A stretch of 58,300 nt of DNA from Thermoleophilia bacterium (GCA_009694305.1 SHVL01000011.1:1-58300); one strand, 5' to 3'. Shown: positions 26,195 to 35,005, numbered from the stretch's first letter. Notes: generated by a model from the letters alone, not told the origin. Program-made: numbers and translations.

Positions 26195-28053
26195 GCACTA
26201 TGCGAGGGGTTTCTCTCCGCAGCAGGTCAGGGGTGCCGGGTGTCGTTCTGGGCCTGGTCGCCGGCGCGGCCGGCCTTGTGATCATCTATTACGAGACACG
26301 CGGTTCGTTCTGGATCTACCGCATGAACCTCGTCGCGATCTACGCGATCGTGATCATCGGCTGGAATCTGCTGCTCGGCCTCTCAGGGCAGTTCTCACTC
26401 GGCCAGGCCGCGTTCTTCGGCATCGCGGGCTACACGTCCGCTAGCCTGGCGTCCGACCACGGCGTCCCGGTCATGGTCGCTGTCCTCGCCGGGACGCTGG
26501 CCGCGGTGGTCATTGCCGCTGCCGTCGCCGTCCCGCTACTGCGCTTTCGCGGTCTCTACCTCGCACTCGTTACGCTCGCGCTCGCGGTCGTAACTCAGAG
26601 CATTGCCGTCGGGTGGAAATCGTTCACCGGCGGTACGTCGGGCCGCATCGGCATTCCGGGTTGGCACTTCTGGATCATCAACTCGCGCTCGACGACCTCG
26701 TCCTTCGTCTTTCTCTGGATCCTTGTCGGCATCGCGTGGATCAGCGCCCGGGCCATCCGGCGCTCGCCCTTCGGCAAGACTGTCATCGCACAACGCGAGG
26801 ATGAGACGCTCGCGAAGGCCCTTGGCCTTGCTGTCCCCAGGCTGCGCGCGAAGATCTTCCTCACAAGCGTCGTCTACGCCGGCATCTCGGGGGGGCTCTT
26901 CGCTCACTACCAGAACTTTCTCGACCCCTCCCAGGTGGGCATGTTTGCGTCGTTCGATATCGTCGTTGCCGGACTCGTCGGCGGTGCCTACATCCCGATC
27001 GGCGGAATCTTTGGCAGCTTCGTCCACGTTGTCCTGCCCGCGAGCCTTGGCGAGTACGCCGAGTGGCGCCCCTTGATCTTCGGTTGCCTGCTGCTGGCCG
27101 TGATGATGGTCTTCCCCGGCGGCATCGCCGGTGGCATGGCGAGGATCGTGTCGACTGTGACGCACTTGGCCACGGGCCGAGCCAAGGCTCGACCGGTGAT
27201 GCAGCAGACCACTGCAAGGGCGCCCCGGGAAGCGGCAGCACGCGAGCCCCTCGGCTCGGTTGCCGGAACGACGGTGTCGGAGCAGGAGACCGTGCTTAGC
27301 GCCGTCGACATCGCGCGACACTTCGGGGGTGTCTTTGCTGTGGATGGAGTCTCGCTAGAGGTGACGTCGCGCGAAGTGCTCGCCGTGATCGGGCCGAACG
27401 GAGCCGGTAAGACGACGCTATTCAACTTGCTCTGTGGGCTCGTGGCGCCCGACAGAGGGCTGGTCGAGGTGAACGGCACGAATACGACGGGGCTGCCCCC
27501 CTGGGAGATCGCGCGTCTGGGTCTCGCTCGCACGTTCCAGACACCACACGTCCTGGGGATGCTGTCGGTACGTGACAACGTTGCGCTCGGCGCGTACGGC
27601 AAGACGAGCGTCCGACTGACAGACGGGCTCCTCGGTCGCCAGCGGTTGCAGCGCGAAATCGAGCCGGAGGTTGTCCGGGCGGCTGAATTGTGCGGCGTCG
27701 TCGACTTTCTCGACCATCCGGCCAGCGAGCTCTCGCTCGTACAGCAACGGTTCGTCGAGCTCGCGCGTGCCCTGGCCTCCAACCCGCGCGTCATCCTCTG
27801 CGACGAATCGGGAGCCGGCCTCACTGATGCCGAGCTGAACAGGCTGGCGGATCTGCTGTTGACGATCAATCGATCGCTCGGGATCGCACTCGTCGTGGTC
27901 GATCACCGCATGTCACTGATCCTGGACATTGCCGACCGAGTCATCGTCCTCGACCAGGGGAAGCAGCTCGCCATGGGCACCGGCGACGAGATCGTAGAAA
28001 ACCCCGATGTCCTGGCGGTGTACCTCGGTAGCGACTTCGCGGTGAGCCGATGA
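26191..28053 (+). CDS. Fused LivM permease-LivG ATPase
   Basis: A single 620-aa polypeptide. Residues 1-310 are a LivM permease (GWNLLLGLSGQFSLGQAAFFG, coupling loop QREDETLAKALGL, GGIFGSFVHVVLP). Residues about 320-370 are an Ala/Arg-rich linker. Residues about 372-620 are a LivG ATPase with Walker A GPNGAGKTTL (about 401) and Walker B VILCDESGAGL (about 534). The ATPase has changes at normally fixed sites: the signature reads ELSLVQQR, with Val where Gly is expected, and Walker B has DES instead of DEP. The start is GTG at 26191, overlapping the livH stop; the ATG at 26200 is the alternative. The stop overlaps livF by ATGA. Confidence 0.88.
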   Translation: MSTMRGVSLRSRSGVPGVVLGLVAGAAGLVIIYYETRGSFWIYRMNLVAIYAIVIIGWNLLLGLSGQFSLGQAAFFGIAGYTSASLASDHGVPVMVAVLAGTLAAVVIAAAVAVPLLRFRGLYLALVTLALAVVTQSIAVGWKSFTGGTSGRIGIPGWHFWIINSRSTTSSFVFLWILVGIAWISARAIRRSPFGKTVIAQREDETLAKALGLAVPRLRAKIFLTSVVYAGISGGLFAHYQNFLDPSQVGMFASFDIVVAGLVGGAYIPIGGIFGSFVHVVLPASLGEYAEWRPLIFGCLLLAVMMVFPGGIAGGMARIVSTVTHLATGRAKARPVMQQTTARAPREAAAREPLGSVAGTTVSEQETVLSAVDIARHFGGVFAVDGVSLEVTSREVLAVIGPNGAGKTTLFNLLCGLVAPDRGLVEVNGTNTTGLPPWEIARLGLARTFQTPHVLGMLSVRDNVALGAYGKTSVRLTDGLLGRQRLQREIEPEVVRAAELCGVVDFLDHPASELSLVQQRFVELARALASNPRVILCDESGAGLTDAELNRLADLLLTINRSLGIALVVVDHRMSLILDIADRVIVLDQGKQLAMGTGDEIVENPDVLAVYLGSDFAVSR

Positions 28054-28811
28054 CGATCCTCAAGATCACGGACGTGGGGGCGCGGTATGGAGCGATCGAG
28101 GTTCTGCACGGCATCTCGCTCGAGGTCCGTGAGGGCGAGATCGTGTCTCTGATCGGGCCAAACGGCGCAGGAAAGTCCACCTTGATGAAGACCCTGATCG
28201 GTGCTCATAGCGCCAGCGCGGGCACCATCGAGTTCCTGGGCGAAGACATCACTCGGCTTGCCACAAAGCGCCGGGTGCGGCGCGGTCTTGCACTCGTGCC
28301 GGAGGGGCGCCAGATCTTTCCCACCCTGACGATCGCTAACAACCTGATGCTCGGCGCATACCCCCTGGGCCGTCGGTTCGACAAGCAGAGTGGTCAGCTG
28401 CTCGAGGAGATCTACGAGCTGTTCCCGATCTTGAAGGTGCGCCGCCGCGATACCGCAGGCAGTCTCTCGGGCGGGCAGCAGCAGATGCTCGCAATTGCCC
28501 GTGCGCTGATGGCGAATCCGAAGCTCATCCTGATCGACGAGCTGTCTCAAGGCCTCTCGCCATTGCTCGTCACGGAGATCTACGAGCGTCTGCTCAAGAT
28601 CGTGGCGGAGCGATCACTTGCCGCCTGTATCGTCGAGCAGGAGGTGAATCTCGCACTTCGGATCGCGAGCCGGGCGTACGTTTTGGCGAGCGGTCGCATC
28701 GTTCTCTCCGGGGCCGGGAAGGACCTGCTCGATGATCCGCAGGTGAAGAGCCTTTACCTCCGCGGACGCCCGTCGGCAGATCGCCCGGCGTCGAGTCAGG
28801 CGCCGATATGA
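28050..28811 (+). CDS. livF: Branched-chain-type ABC transporter ATPase LivF
   Basis: A 253-aa ATPase subunit. Walker A is GPNGAGKSTL (about residue 36), the Q-loop region PEGRQIFPTLT is typical of LivF, the signature SLSGGQQQML is intact, Walker B is LILIDELSQGL (DEL in place of DEP) and the switch region is VEQEVNLAL, in which Glu-Gln-Glu replaces the usual EQN with no His. It is coupled by ATGA to the fused gene before and to the 70-codon gene after. Since the LivG half has a damaged signature motif, this subunit may supply the only fully canonical signature in the heterodimer. Confidence 0.92.
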   Translation: MTILKITDVGARYGAIEVLHGISLEVREGEIVSLIGPNGAGKSTLMKTLIGAHSASAGTIEFLGEDITRLATKRRVRRGLALVPEGRQIFPTLTIANNLMLGAYPLGRRFDKQSGQLLEEIYELFPILKVRRRDTAGSLSGGQQQMLAIARALMANPKLILIDELSQGLSPLLVTEIYERLLKIVAERSLAACIVEQEVNLALRIASRAYVLASGRIVLSGAGKDLLDDPQVKSLYLRGRPSADRPASSQAPI

Positions 28812-29020
28812 GGTCGGCGCCTCTCACGGCCGGCCGGCCGGCCGGCCTCAACGAGGTGCTTGCCTTCGCCGCCGCTGAGGGGGACCCCGACGAGGTCGCC
28901 CGGGGTCAGCGTCCGATGTCGCCCGTCAGCAACTGGATTGCGTGGCCCGATCGCCTCGCCCACGTCAACCCGTCCACGTTGCCGGCCCTGCGTGAACCGG
29001 CGGCAGAGGGAATCGCGTGA
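28808..29020 (+). pseudogene. Truncated FAD-subunit (CoxM-type) remnant of a molybdenum hydroxylase, 70 codons, still coupled
   Basis: A 70-aa reading frame joined by ATGA to livF and by GTGA to coxS-type gene. It aligns with the start of CoxM-type FAD-binding subunits, including the intact one at 43169-44038. The pairs are LNEVLAFAAAEGD with LDEALSLLAEYGE, GQRPMSP with GQSLVPL, and WPDRLAHVNP with RPERLIDINR; GQ and P-D/E-R-L are 12 residues apart in both. The FAD loop AGGQS is changed to ARGQR and the other 220 residues are missing. The position is exactly where coxM stands in coxM-S-L operons. It cannot bind FAD; whether it is made, for example to keep translation coupled, is unknown. Confidence 0.6.
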
Positions 29021-29502
29021 CGCGGCGGATCGCGATCAAGGTAAACGGAAGCTGGTACGAAGGGGACGTTGAGCCGCGTCTTCTGCTCTCCGATTTCATC
29101 CGCGACGTCGCCGGCCTGACCGGTACACACGTCGGCTGCGAACATGGCGTCTGCGGGGCGTGCACCGTCCAGCTCGACGGCGCCCCAGTGCGTTCGTGTT
29201 TGCTGCTGTCCGTCCAGGCCGATGGCAGGGAGGTCACGACAGTTGAGGGGCTGCAGAACGCCGGCGGCGCACTGCATGTGCTGCAGCAAGCGTTTCGTGA
29301 GACGCACGCGCTGCAGTGCGGCTTCTGCTCGCCTGGGTTCCTGATGTCGCTCGAGCCCTTGCTGCGCGCCGACGGCCCGGCAGAGCTGACCGACGCCGCT
29401 ATTCGTGAGGCGCTCTCGGGCAACCTCTGCCGCTGTACCGGGTACCAGAACATCGTTGCGGCTGTGCAGCTTGCGCTGGCGCGTCGTCGGGGGGCAGCGT
29501 GA
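29017..29502 (+). CDS. Molybdenum hydroxylase small [2Fe-2S] subunit (CoxS/XdhC-type)
   Basis: A 161-aa iron-sulfur subunit of the xanthine oxidase family. The N-terminal plant-ferredoxin cluster is held by Cys in GCEHGVCGACTV plus the Cys of RSCLLL. The C-terminal helical domain holds the second cluster with CGFCSPGFLMS and LCRCTGYQNIV. Length is normal. It starts with GTG at 29017, overlapping the CoxM remnant, and its stop overlaps the large-subunit start by GTGA. It carries electrons from the molybdenum centre to an FAD subunit, which is missing locally and may come from 43169-44038. Confidence 0.93.
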   Translation: MTRRIAIKVNGSWYEGDVEPRLLLSDFIRDVAGLTGTHVGCEHGVCGACTVQLDGAPVRSCLLLSVQADGREVTTVEGLQNAGGALHVLQQAFRETHALQCGFCSPGFLMSLEPLLRADGPAELTDAAIREALSGNLCRCTGYQNIVAAVQLALARRRGAA

Positions 29503-31784
29503 CCAAGCAGGCCACCCCAACGTTAGCGGCGTCGCTGGTCGGGATGTCCGTGCTCCGGGTCGACGACATCCCGCTGCTTACAGGCGCCGGCGCCTACGTT
29601 GGCGATGTGAATCGACCGGGGCAGGTCTGGGCGCGGATCGTCCGCAGCGAGATCGCGCACGGTCGGCTCTTACGGGTCGACGTCGAGGCTGCTCGGCGGT
29701 CAGCGGGGGTCGTGGGCGTCTTCTCGGGCAGCGATACCCCCGACGTGCGGATCCCACTCCGACTCGAGTGGGCCGCGACGGAGGCGACACGCGCTGCGCT
29801 CCAGCCGCCGCTCGCCCGCGATCGCGTCCGCTACGTGGGAGAGCCCGTCGCAGTCATCGTGGCGACGTCGCAGTATGCGGCCGAAGACGCGGCCGAACTG
29901 GTCGTCGTCGAGATCGAGGAGCTTCCGCCGCTGGTCGAGACGCGCGCCGCTGCAGAGAATGCTCACACAGTGCTCCACCAGACGGTGGGCGGAAATATCG
30001 TGAATCGCCTCGTCTTCGGCTACGGCGATGCCGAGGCTGCAACCCGTTCGGCAGCCGTGGTCATACGGGAGAGGATGGACATCCACCGGCATACCGGCGT
30101 CCCACTCGAGACGCGTGGCCTCGTCGCCGAGTACGAGCCGGAGAGCGGTCGGCTCACGGTCTGGGGCCCGACGAAGGTCAAGCATTTCAACCGGTCGGCG
30201 CTCAGCGGCCTGCTCGACATCGACGAAGGCCGGATTCGCTATGTCGAGACAGATGTCGGAGGCGGCTTCGGCGTGCGCGGGGAGTTCTACCCCGAGGATT
30301 TCGTGATTCCGTGGCTCGCGATCAGGCTGGAACGGCCAGTCAAGTGGATCGAGGACCGCCACGAGCACTTCGTCGCGACTAACCACTCGCGCGAGCAGAG
30401 TCACGACATCGAGCTCGCGGTCGCCGAAGACGGACGCTTTCTCGCCCTGCGCGACCGCAATTGGATCGATCTCGGCGCCTACGTCCGGACACATGGCCTG
30501 ACGCTCCCCGTCTCGACTGCGTTGCACATGTCCGGCCCGTACGCCTGGCAGGCGCTTGAGATCGATAGCTCGGCCGTGATGACGAACAAGACGCCGTCGG
30601 GGACCTACCGGGGACCCGGCATCGTGGAGGCGACGTTCGTCCGTGAGCGCCTTATCGACCGGGCTGCGGCGGAGCTCGGCCTCGACCCCGCTGAGCTGCG
30701 GCGCCGGAACATGGTTCCCGTCGAGGCCTTGCCGCAGCGGATCGAGTTGGGTCACGGAGTGGTGCGTTTCCTCGACAGCGGCGATTTCCCCGACGCATGG
30801 GACACCTTCCTCGAACAGGCCGGCTACGACGACCTCTGCGCCGAGCGAGACGCAGCTCGCGTACGCGGTGAGCACGTCGGCGTTGGGCTCGCGGCATATG
30901 TCGAGCACGGCGCAGTGGGCCCGTACGAGCAGGCCCGCATCGTCCCGGAGCCCGGTGGGCACTTCGCTGTCAGCGTCGGCGTCTCTGGTGTTGGGCAAGG
31001 GGTACGGACAGTGCTGGCCCAGGTCGCGGCCCAGGAGCTCGGCGTTCCGCTCGAGGACGTGACAGTCAGCCATCACGACACCGACACGATCCCTGGTGGC
31101 TTTGGCGCGTTCGCGAGCCGCGGCACCGTTTTCGGAGGAAGCGCCATCATGCTCGCTGCGCGTGACCTGCACAAGCGCGCCGCCGCTGCCGCCGCGAGCC
31201 AGCTCGGTGTACCGGCGGACGAGGTCACGATCGAGGGCGCGAGGGCCTCGGCCAAGGGGCGGAGCGTACCTCTTCTCGAGTTGGGCTGTGCCGGCGAAGG
31301 GCGCTTCGAGAAGGCGACCACCGAGGCGTCGTTCGGAGCAAGCCTCGCGCTCGTTGCGCTCGACCCTGGCACCGGCAAGATCGATGTCCGGCGTTTCATC
31401 GTTGCCTACGATGTCGGGCGGGCCGTCAACCCTGAGCTCGTCATCGGGCAACTCGTCGGCGCCGCAGCTCAGGGGATCGCGGGCGCGTTGATGGAAGAGC
31501 TCCCGTTCGATGAGACCGGCCAACCACTGTGCACGTCGTTCGTCGACTACCTGATGCCAACAGCCGCCGATCTGCCGTACATCGACGCACTCATCCTCGA
31601 GTACCCCGCGCTCGGAAATCCGCTGGGCGCACGAGGCGCCGGCGAAGGCGGCATCGACGGCACGGGCGGGTCGATCGCGAATGCGGTCGCCGACGCGCTC
31701 GGAGCGGCAGGTGTCGAGGTCCGCGCGCTGCCGCTTCGCCCGGAGGATGTCAAGCGACTGATTCGGCTGGCGGCAGGTGAGTGA
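29499..31784 (+). CDS. Molybdenum hydroxylase large subunit (xanthine dehydrogenase/CoxL-like, not CO dehydrogenase)
   Basis: A 761-aa molybdopterin-binding catalytic subunit of the aldehyde/xanthine oxidase family, which hydroxylates a ring carbon next to nitrogen or an aldehyde. ETRGLVAEYE, GGGFGVRGEFYPED, GTYRGPGIVEATF (about residue 367), GVSGVGQGVRT and RGAGEGGIDGTGG with the catalytic Glu (about 709) are visible. The loop YRGPG lacks the Cys of form I CO dehydrogenase (AYxCSFR), so CO oxidation is unlikely. Length is close to normal. It starts with GTG at 29499. Being in the Liv operon suggests that the imported ligand is its substrate, as in purine or nicotinate hydroxylation (inference). 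Confidence 0.92.
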   Translation: MTKQATPTLAASLVGMSVLRVDDIPLLTGAGAYVGDVNRPGQVWARIVRSEIAHGRLLRVDVEAARRSAGVVGVFSGSDTPDVRIPLRLEWAATEATRAALQPPLARDRVRYVGEPVAVIVATSQYAAEDAAELVVVEIEELPPLVETRAAAENAHTVLHQTVGGNIVNRLVFGYGDAEAATRSAAVVIRERMDIHRHTGVPLETRGLVAEYEPESGRLTVWGPTKVKHFNRSALSGLLDIDEGRIRYVETDVGGGFGVRGEFYPEDFVIPWLAIRLERPVKWIEDRHEHFVATNHSREQSHDIELAVAEDGRFLALRDRNWIDLGAYVRTHGLTLPVSTALHMSGPYAWQALEIDSSAVMTNKTPSGTYRGPGIVEATFVRERLIDRAAAELGLDPAELRRRNMVPVEALPQRIELGHGVVRFLDSGDFPDAWDTFLEQAGYDDLCAERDAARVRGEHVGVGLAAYVEHGAVGPYEQARIVPEPGGHFAVSVGVSGVGQGVRTVLAQVAAQELGVPLEDVTVSHHDTDTIPGGFGAFASRGTVFGGSAIMLAARDLHKRAAAAAASQLGVPADEVTIEGARASAKGRSVPLLELGCAGEGRFEKATTEASFGASLALVALDPGTGKIDVRRFIVAYDVGRAVNPELVIGQLVGAAAQGIAGALMEELPFDETGQPLCTSFVDYLMPTAADLPYIDALILEYPALGNPLGARGAGEGGIDGTGGSIANAVADALGAAGVEVRALPLRPEDVKRLIRLAAGE

Positions 31785-31794
31785 CGCAGTGGCA

Positions 31795-32841
31795 ATGCCG
31801 CTGCGCGAGCTCGGCCGGGATGGCCCGATGGTCGGAGCGATCGGCTTCGGCTGCCTCAGCCTGAGTGGTTACTACGGTGGCGGCGCGCTGGACGAAACCG
31901 CCGCGATCAGACTGATCCATGGCGCGATCGACCTCGGAGTAACGCTACTCGACACCGCGGACATGTACGGGATGGGCGATAACGAGCGTGTCCTGGGCAA
32001 GGCGATCGCGCACCGACGGGATGCCGTCTTTGTCGCGACAAAGTTCGGCAACATCCTCGACTCGACTGGCAAGATCATCGGGATCTCCGGTCGGCCAGAC
32101 TTCGTTCGCAGGAGCTGCGAGCAGAGCCTGCGTCGACTGGGAATCGAAGCGATCGACCTCTATCAACAGCATCGCATTGACCGTGAGACGCCGATCGAGG
32201 AGACCGTCGGTGCGATGCAGGAACTCGTCGACGAGGGAAAGGTGCGGTTCATCGGTGTCGGCGAGGCGCGTCCGAGCGACCTTCGCCGTGCCGTGGCGAC
32301 AGCGACCATCACGACGTTACAGAGCGAGTACTCGCTCTTCGTGCGTGCGCCCGAGAGCGACGACGTGCTCTCGGTCTGCGAGGAGCTCGGAGTCGGCTTT
32401 CTCGCCTACGCGCCGCTTGGTCGCGGGCTGCTCGCCGGCCGTTTCCCCGGCCCCGACGAATTCGTGGAGGGCGACAGCCGAGCGAAGGGCCTCTACCCGT
32501 GGCTGACCGGTGACGACCTGGAGCACAACCGCGCCCTTGTCCACGAGCTCGGTAACGTGGCCGCGGAGCTGGGCGCTACCACTGCGCAGGCCTCGCTCGC
32601 CTGGCTCCTCTCCGAGCGCGAGTGGATCGTACCGATCCCGGGGACCCGACACGCCGAGTACGTCGAGCAGAACATCAGTGCAGCGTTCCTGGAGCTCCCG
32701 GAATCCTCTCGCCGACGCCTGGACGCGCTCGGGCGCAACGCGCTCGGGGACCGGTACAACGCGCATCACATGCCGACGTGGACGTCGTCTCCGTCGGAGT
32801 CGTCGCCTCCACCCGCTCCGGAAGCGCGAAGACACGTCTGA
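31795..32841 (+). CDS. Aldo/keto reductase
   Basis: A 348-aa NADPH-dependent reductase with a TIM barrel. LLDTADMYGMGDNERVLGKA holds the catalytic Asp and Tyr, VATKFGN the Lys, and DLYQQHRID the His region (QHRID). Later come VRFIGVGE and the NADP site PIPGTRHAEYVEQN (about 286-300). The subgroup resembles AKR13/YajO-like enzymes. The ATG at 31795 is chosen (MPLRELGRDGP), with AGGTGAG upstream; GTG at 31777, inside the large-subunit gene, is possible. It belongs to the same operon and would reduce a carbonyl intermediate. Confidence 0.88.
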   Translation: MPLRELGRDGPMVGAIGFGCLSLSGYYGGGALDETAAIRLIHGAIDLGVTLLDTADMYGMGDNERVLGKAIAHRRDAVFVATKFGNILDSTGKIIGISGRPDFVRRSCEQSLRRLGIEAIDLYQQHRIDRETPIEETVGAMQELVDEGKVRFIGVGEARPSDLRRAVATATITTLQSEYSLFVRAPESDDVLSVCEELGVGFLAYAPLGRGLLAGRFPGPDEFVEGDSRAKGLYPWLTGDDLEHNRALVHELGNVAAELGATTAQASLAWLLSEREWIVPIPGTRHAEYVEQNISAAFLELPESSRRRLDALGRNALGDRYNAHHMPTWTSSPSESSPPPAPEARRHV

Positions 32842-32888
32842 GAGGTCTCTACCAGGGCATGCGGCCCACACCAATCGAAGGAGAGGGC

Positions 32889-33875
32889 ATGACGGAAGTG
32901 ATCGACACCCACACGCACTGGACTCCGTCTGCGCTCATCGAGGTGCTCGAGCGCCGCGAGGAGTTCCCCCGGATCATCAAGCAGGCAGACGGCTCACGGC
33001 TCATCGAGTACTCGCCGGGAAACCCGCATCCGTTCGGCGACGAGATGTGGGACGAGCGCGTGAAGCTCGCGAAGATGGACGCGGGGGGGATCGACCTCTC
33101 CGTGATCAGCGTCGTCGGTGGCATCTCGGTCGTCGACATGGTCGACGCCGCCGACGCTGTTGCTGTGGCGCGGGCCGCGAATGACGAGCTTGTCGACCTC
33201 TGCCACCGTCACCCGACGCGGTTTGCAGCCCTGGCTGCCCTGCCGTTGCGCACTGGTCCCGACGCTGCCATCGCCGAGCTCGAGCGGGCGATGTCGCTTG
33301 GCTTGAAGGGTGCGATGGTGTATTCGAACGTCCGCGGCCGGATGCTGGACGATGCCGAGTTCATGCCCGTCTGGGAGGCCGCCGCGAAGTTGGGTGCGGC
33401 CATCCAGATCCACCCGACGCATCCGCTGGCCGCGGATTGGCTGAGGACCGACATCCTCATCACCGGCATCGGCTTCCTGTTCGACACGACCACGGCCGCA
33501 CTGCGGCTGATCCTGGCAGGGGTGTACGAAAAGAGCCCGGACCTGAAGCTACAGCTCTGCCATATCGGCAGCCTGCTGCCCTATATCCTCGGGCGGCTCG
33601 ACTATCAGGCGCACATGTTCCCGCACGAGGTGAGTCACCTCTCGGCGCCGCCCAGCGAGTACGCCCGGAAGCTGTACACCGACTCGGTCTGCCTCTACCC
33701 TCCGGCCCTGCGCCTGTGCCTCGACGTCTATGGTCCCGATCACCTCATGTGGGGGACGGACGATCCCTTCTGGCCGGTTGACGGCGCCTTCGCTACGCTC
33801 GCGGCGCTGAACCTCCCAGCCGAGGAGTACGAGCTGATCACCGCAGGGACCGCACGACACGTCTTCGGCCTTTGA
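32889..33875 (+). CDS. Amidohydrolase family 2 protein (ACMSD-like), tandem copy A
   Basis: A 328-aa metal-dependent hydrolase or decarboxylase. Metal ligands are His8 and His10 (DTHTHW), His in IQIHPTHPLA (about 176), the next His in LCHIGSLLPY (about 225) and Asp in MWGTDDPFWP (about 291). This set fits the ACMSD-type decarboxylases. The start is the ATG at 32889 with AAGGAGAG before it; the frame is open upstream but without likeness. It is followed after 34 bases by a close paralogue. A role in decarboxylating or hydrolysing a ring-cleavage product is plausible. Confidence 0.88.
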   Translation: MTEVIDTHTHWTPSALIEVLERREEFPRIIKQADGSRLIEYSPGNPHPFGDEMWDERVKLAKMDAGGIDLSVISVVGGISVVDMVDAADAVAVARAANDELVDLCHRHPTRFAALAALPLRTGPDAAIAELERAMSLGLKGAMVYSNVRGRMLDDAEFMPVWEAAAKLGAAIQIHPTHPLAADWLRTDILITGIGFLFDTTTAALRLILAGVYEKSPDLKLQLCHIGSLLPYILGRLDYQAHMFPHEVSHLSAPPSEYARKLYTDSVCLYPPALRLCLDVYGPDHLMWGTDDPFWPVDGAFATLAALNLPAEEYELITAGTARHVFGL

Positions 33876-33909
33876 GTCCTCCATCCCAAACCGACTGAAG
33901 GAGACGGGT

Positions 33910-34905
33910 TTGAGCTATGTCATCGACACCCACACACACTGGACCCCTTCAACGCTGATTGATGTGCTCGAGCGGCGCGTGGAGTACCCGCGCATCGCCC
34001 GCGAGAACGGCACGCCGCACTTCGAGTTCGGTCCAGGCCGGCCATTCAAGCTGCCCGACGACATGTGGAACCCGGACGCGAAGATCGCCAAGATGGACGC
34101 GGCCGGGATCGATCTCAGCGTCATCAGCGTCGTCGGGGGCGTCGCAGTCGTGGATCTCGTCGACAACCCGAGCGACGCGATCGCGGTCGCACGGGCGGCC
34201 AACGACGAGCTGGCCGATCTCTGTCGCAGCCATCCGACGCGGTTCGCCGGCCTCGCCGCGCTGCCGCTCCTGGCGGGGACGGACAATGCGATCGCCGAGC
34301 TCGAGCGAGCTGCAACGGTGGGCCTCAAGGGCGCGATGGTGTACTCCAACGTGCACGGTCGGCATCTCGACGATCCCGAGTTCCTGCCGGTGTTCGACGC
34401 CGCCGCGAAGCTCGGAATGGTGATCCAGATCCACCCGACGCATCCGCTCGCGGCGGCCTGGCTGCCGAACGACGCCCTCATCACGGCGGTCGGCTACCTG
34501 TTCGACACGACAACCGCGGCTCTGCGCCTCATCTTCTCCGGCGTCTACGACCGGAACCCGGGCTTCAAGCTCATGCTCTGTCACGCCGGAAGCCTGCTGC
34601 CTTTCGTCACGGCTCGGATCGACTACCAGGCGGTCCTGTTCCCGAACGACGTCAAGCAACTCTCGGCGCCGCCGAGCGAGTACATCAAGAAGCTCTACAC
34701 GGACATCGTGTGCCGCCATCCGGGAGTCGCACGGCTCGCGCTCGACACCCACGGCCCCGAACGCACGATGTTCGGGACGGACGACCCGTACTGGCCGATC
34801 GACGGCGCCTTCGAGACGCTCGAGGCGTTGAGCCTCCCGCCCGCCGTACGCGAACAGGTCGAGTCGGGCACCGCGCGCAACGTGTTCGGCCTCGGAGTCG
34901 CTTGA
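33910..34905 (+). CDS. Amidohydrolase family 2 protein (ACMSD-like), tandem copy B
   Basis: A 331-aa near-copy of the preceding protein, and clearly its tandem duplicate. DTHTHWTPS, GIDLSVISVVGG, LKGAMVYSNV, QIHPTHPLAA and FGTDDPYWPIDGAF are shared with few changes. All metal ligands are kept. The start codon is TTG at 33910, with AAGGAGA eight bases upstream, so translation may be weaker than for copy A. It ends the long Liv/molybdenum hydroxylase operon and is followed by a hairpin at 34981. The two copies may act on different substrates or as a heteromer. Confidence 0.88.
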   Translation: MSYVIDTHTHWTPSTLIDVLERRVEYPRIARENGTPHFEFGPGRPFKLPDDMWNPDAKIAKMDAAGIDLSVISVVGGVAVVDLVDNPSDAIAVARAANDELADLCRSHPTRFAGLAALPLLAGTDNAIAELERAATVGLKGAMVYSNVHGRHLDDPEFLPVFDAAAKLGMVIQIHPTHPLAAAWLPNDALITAVGYLFDTTTAALRLIFSGVYDRNPGFKLMLCHAGSLLPFVTARIDYQAVLFPNDVKQLSAPPSEYIKKLYTDIVCRHPGVARLALDTHGPERTMFGTDDPYWPIDGAFETLEALSLPPAVREQVESGTARNVFGLGVA

Positions 34906-34980
34906 GCGGCCTCGGCGAAGGAGATGATCGGACACACTTGCAGTCCAAACTCCGAGCACCAAGCCACAAACGAGAACGGT

Positions 34981-35005
34981 ACTCCTTGGCCTGAAAGGCC
35001 GGAGT
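34981..35005. terminator. Stem-loop after tandem amidohydrolase genes
   Basis: ACTCC (34981-34985) pairs with GGAGT (35001-35005), and GGCCT (34988-34992) with AGGCC (34996-35000), around a GAA loop with a 2-base bulge. It lies 75 bases after the operon's last stop and before the next binding-protein gene. Confidence 0.5.

Noticed and set aside
28828-28850. GGCC tandem microrepeat as a regulatory or recombination site
   Set aside because: Only four GGCC units in coding-like GC-rich sequence; no sign of function.
29499-31784. Aerobic CO dehydrogenase large subunit
   Set aside because: The active-site loop reads TYRGPG and lacks the Cys of the AYxCSFR motif that defines the form I CO-oxidising enzyme, so it is kept as a general molybdenum hydroxylase.
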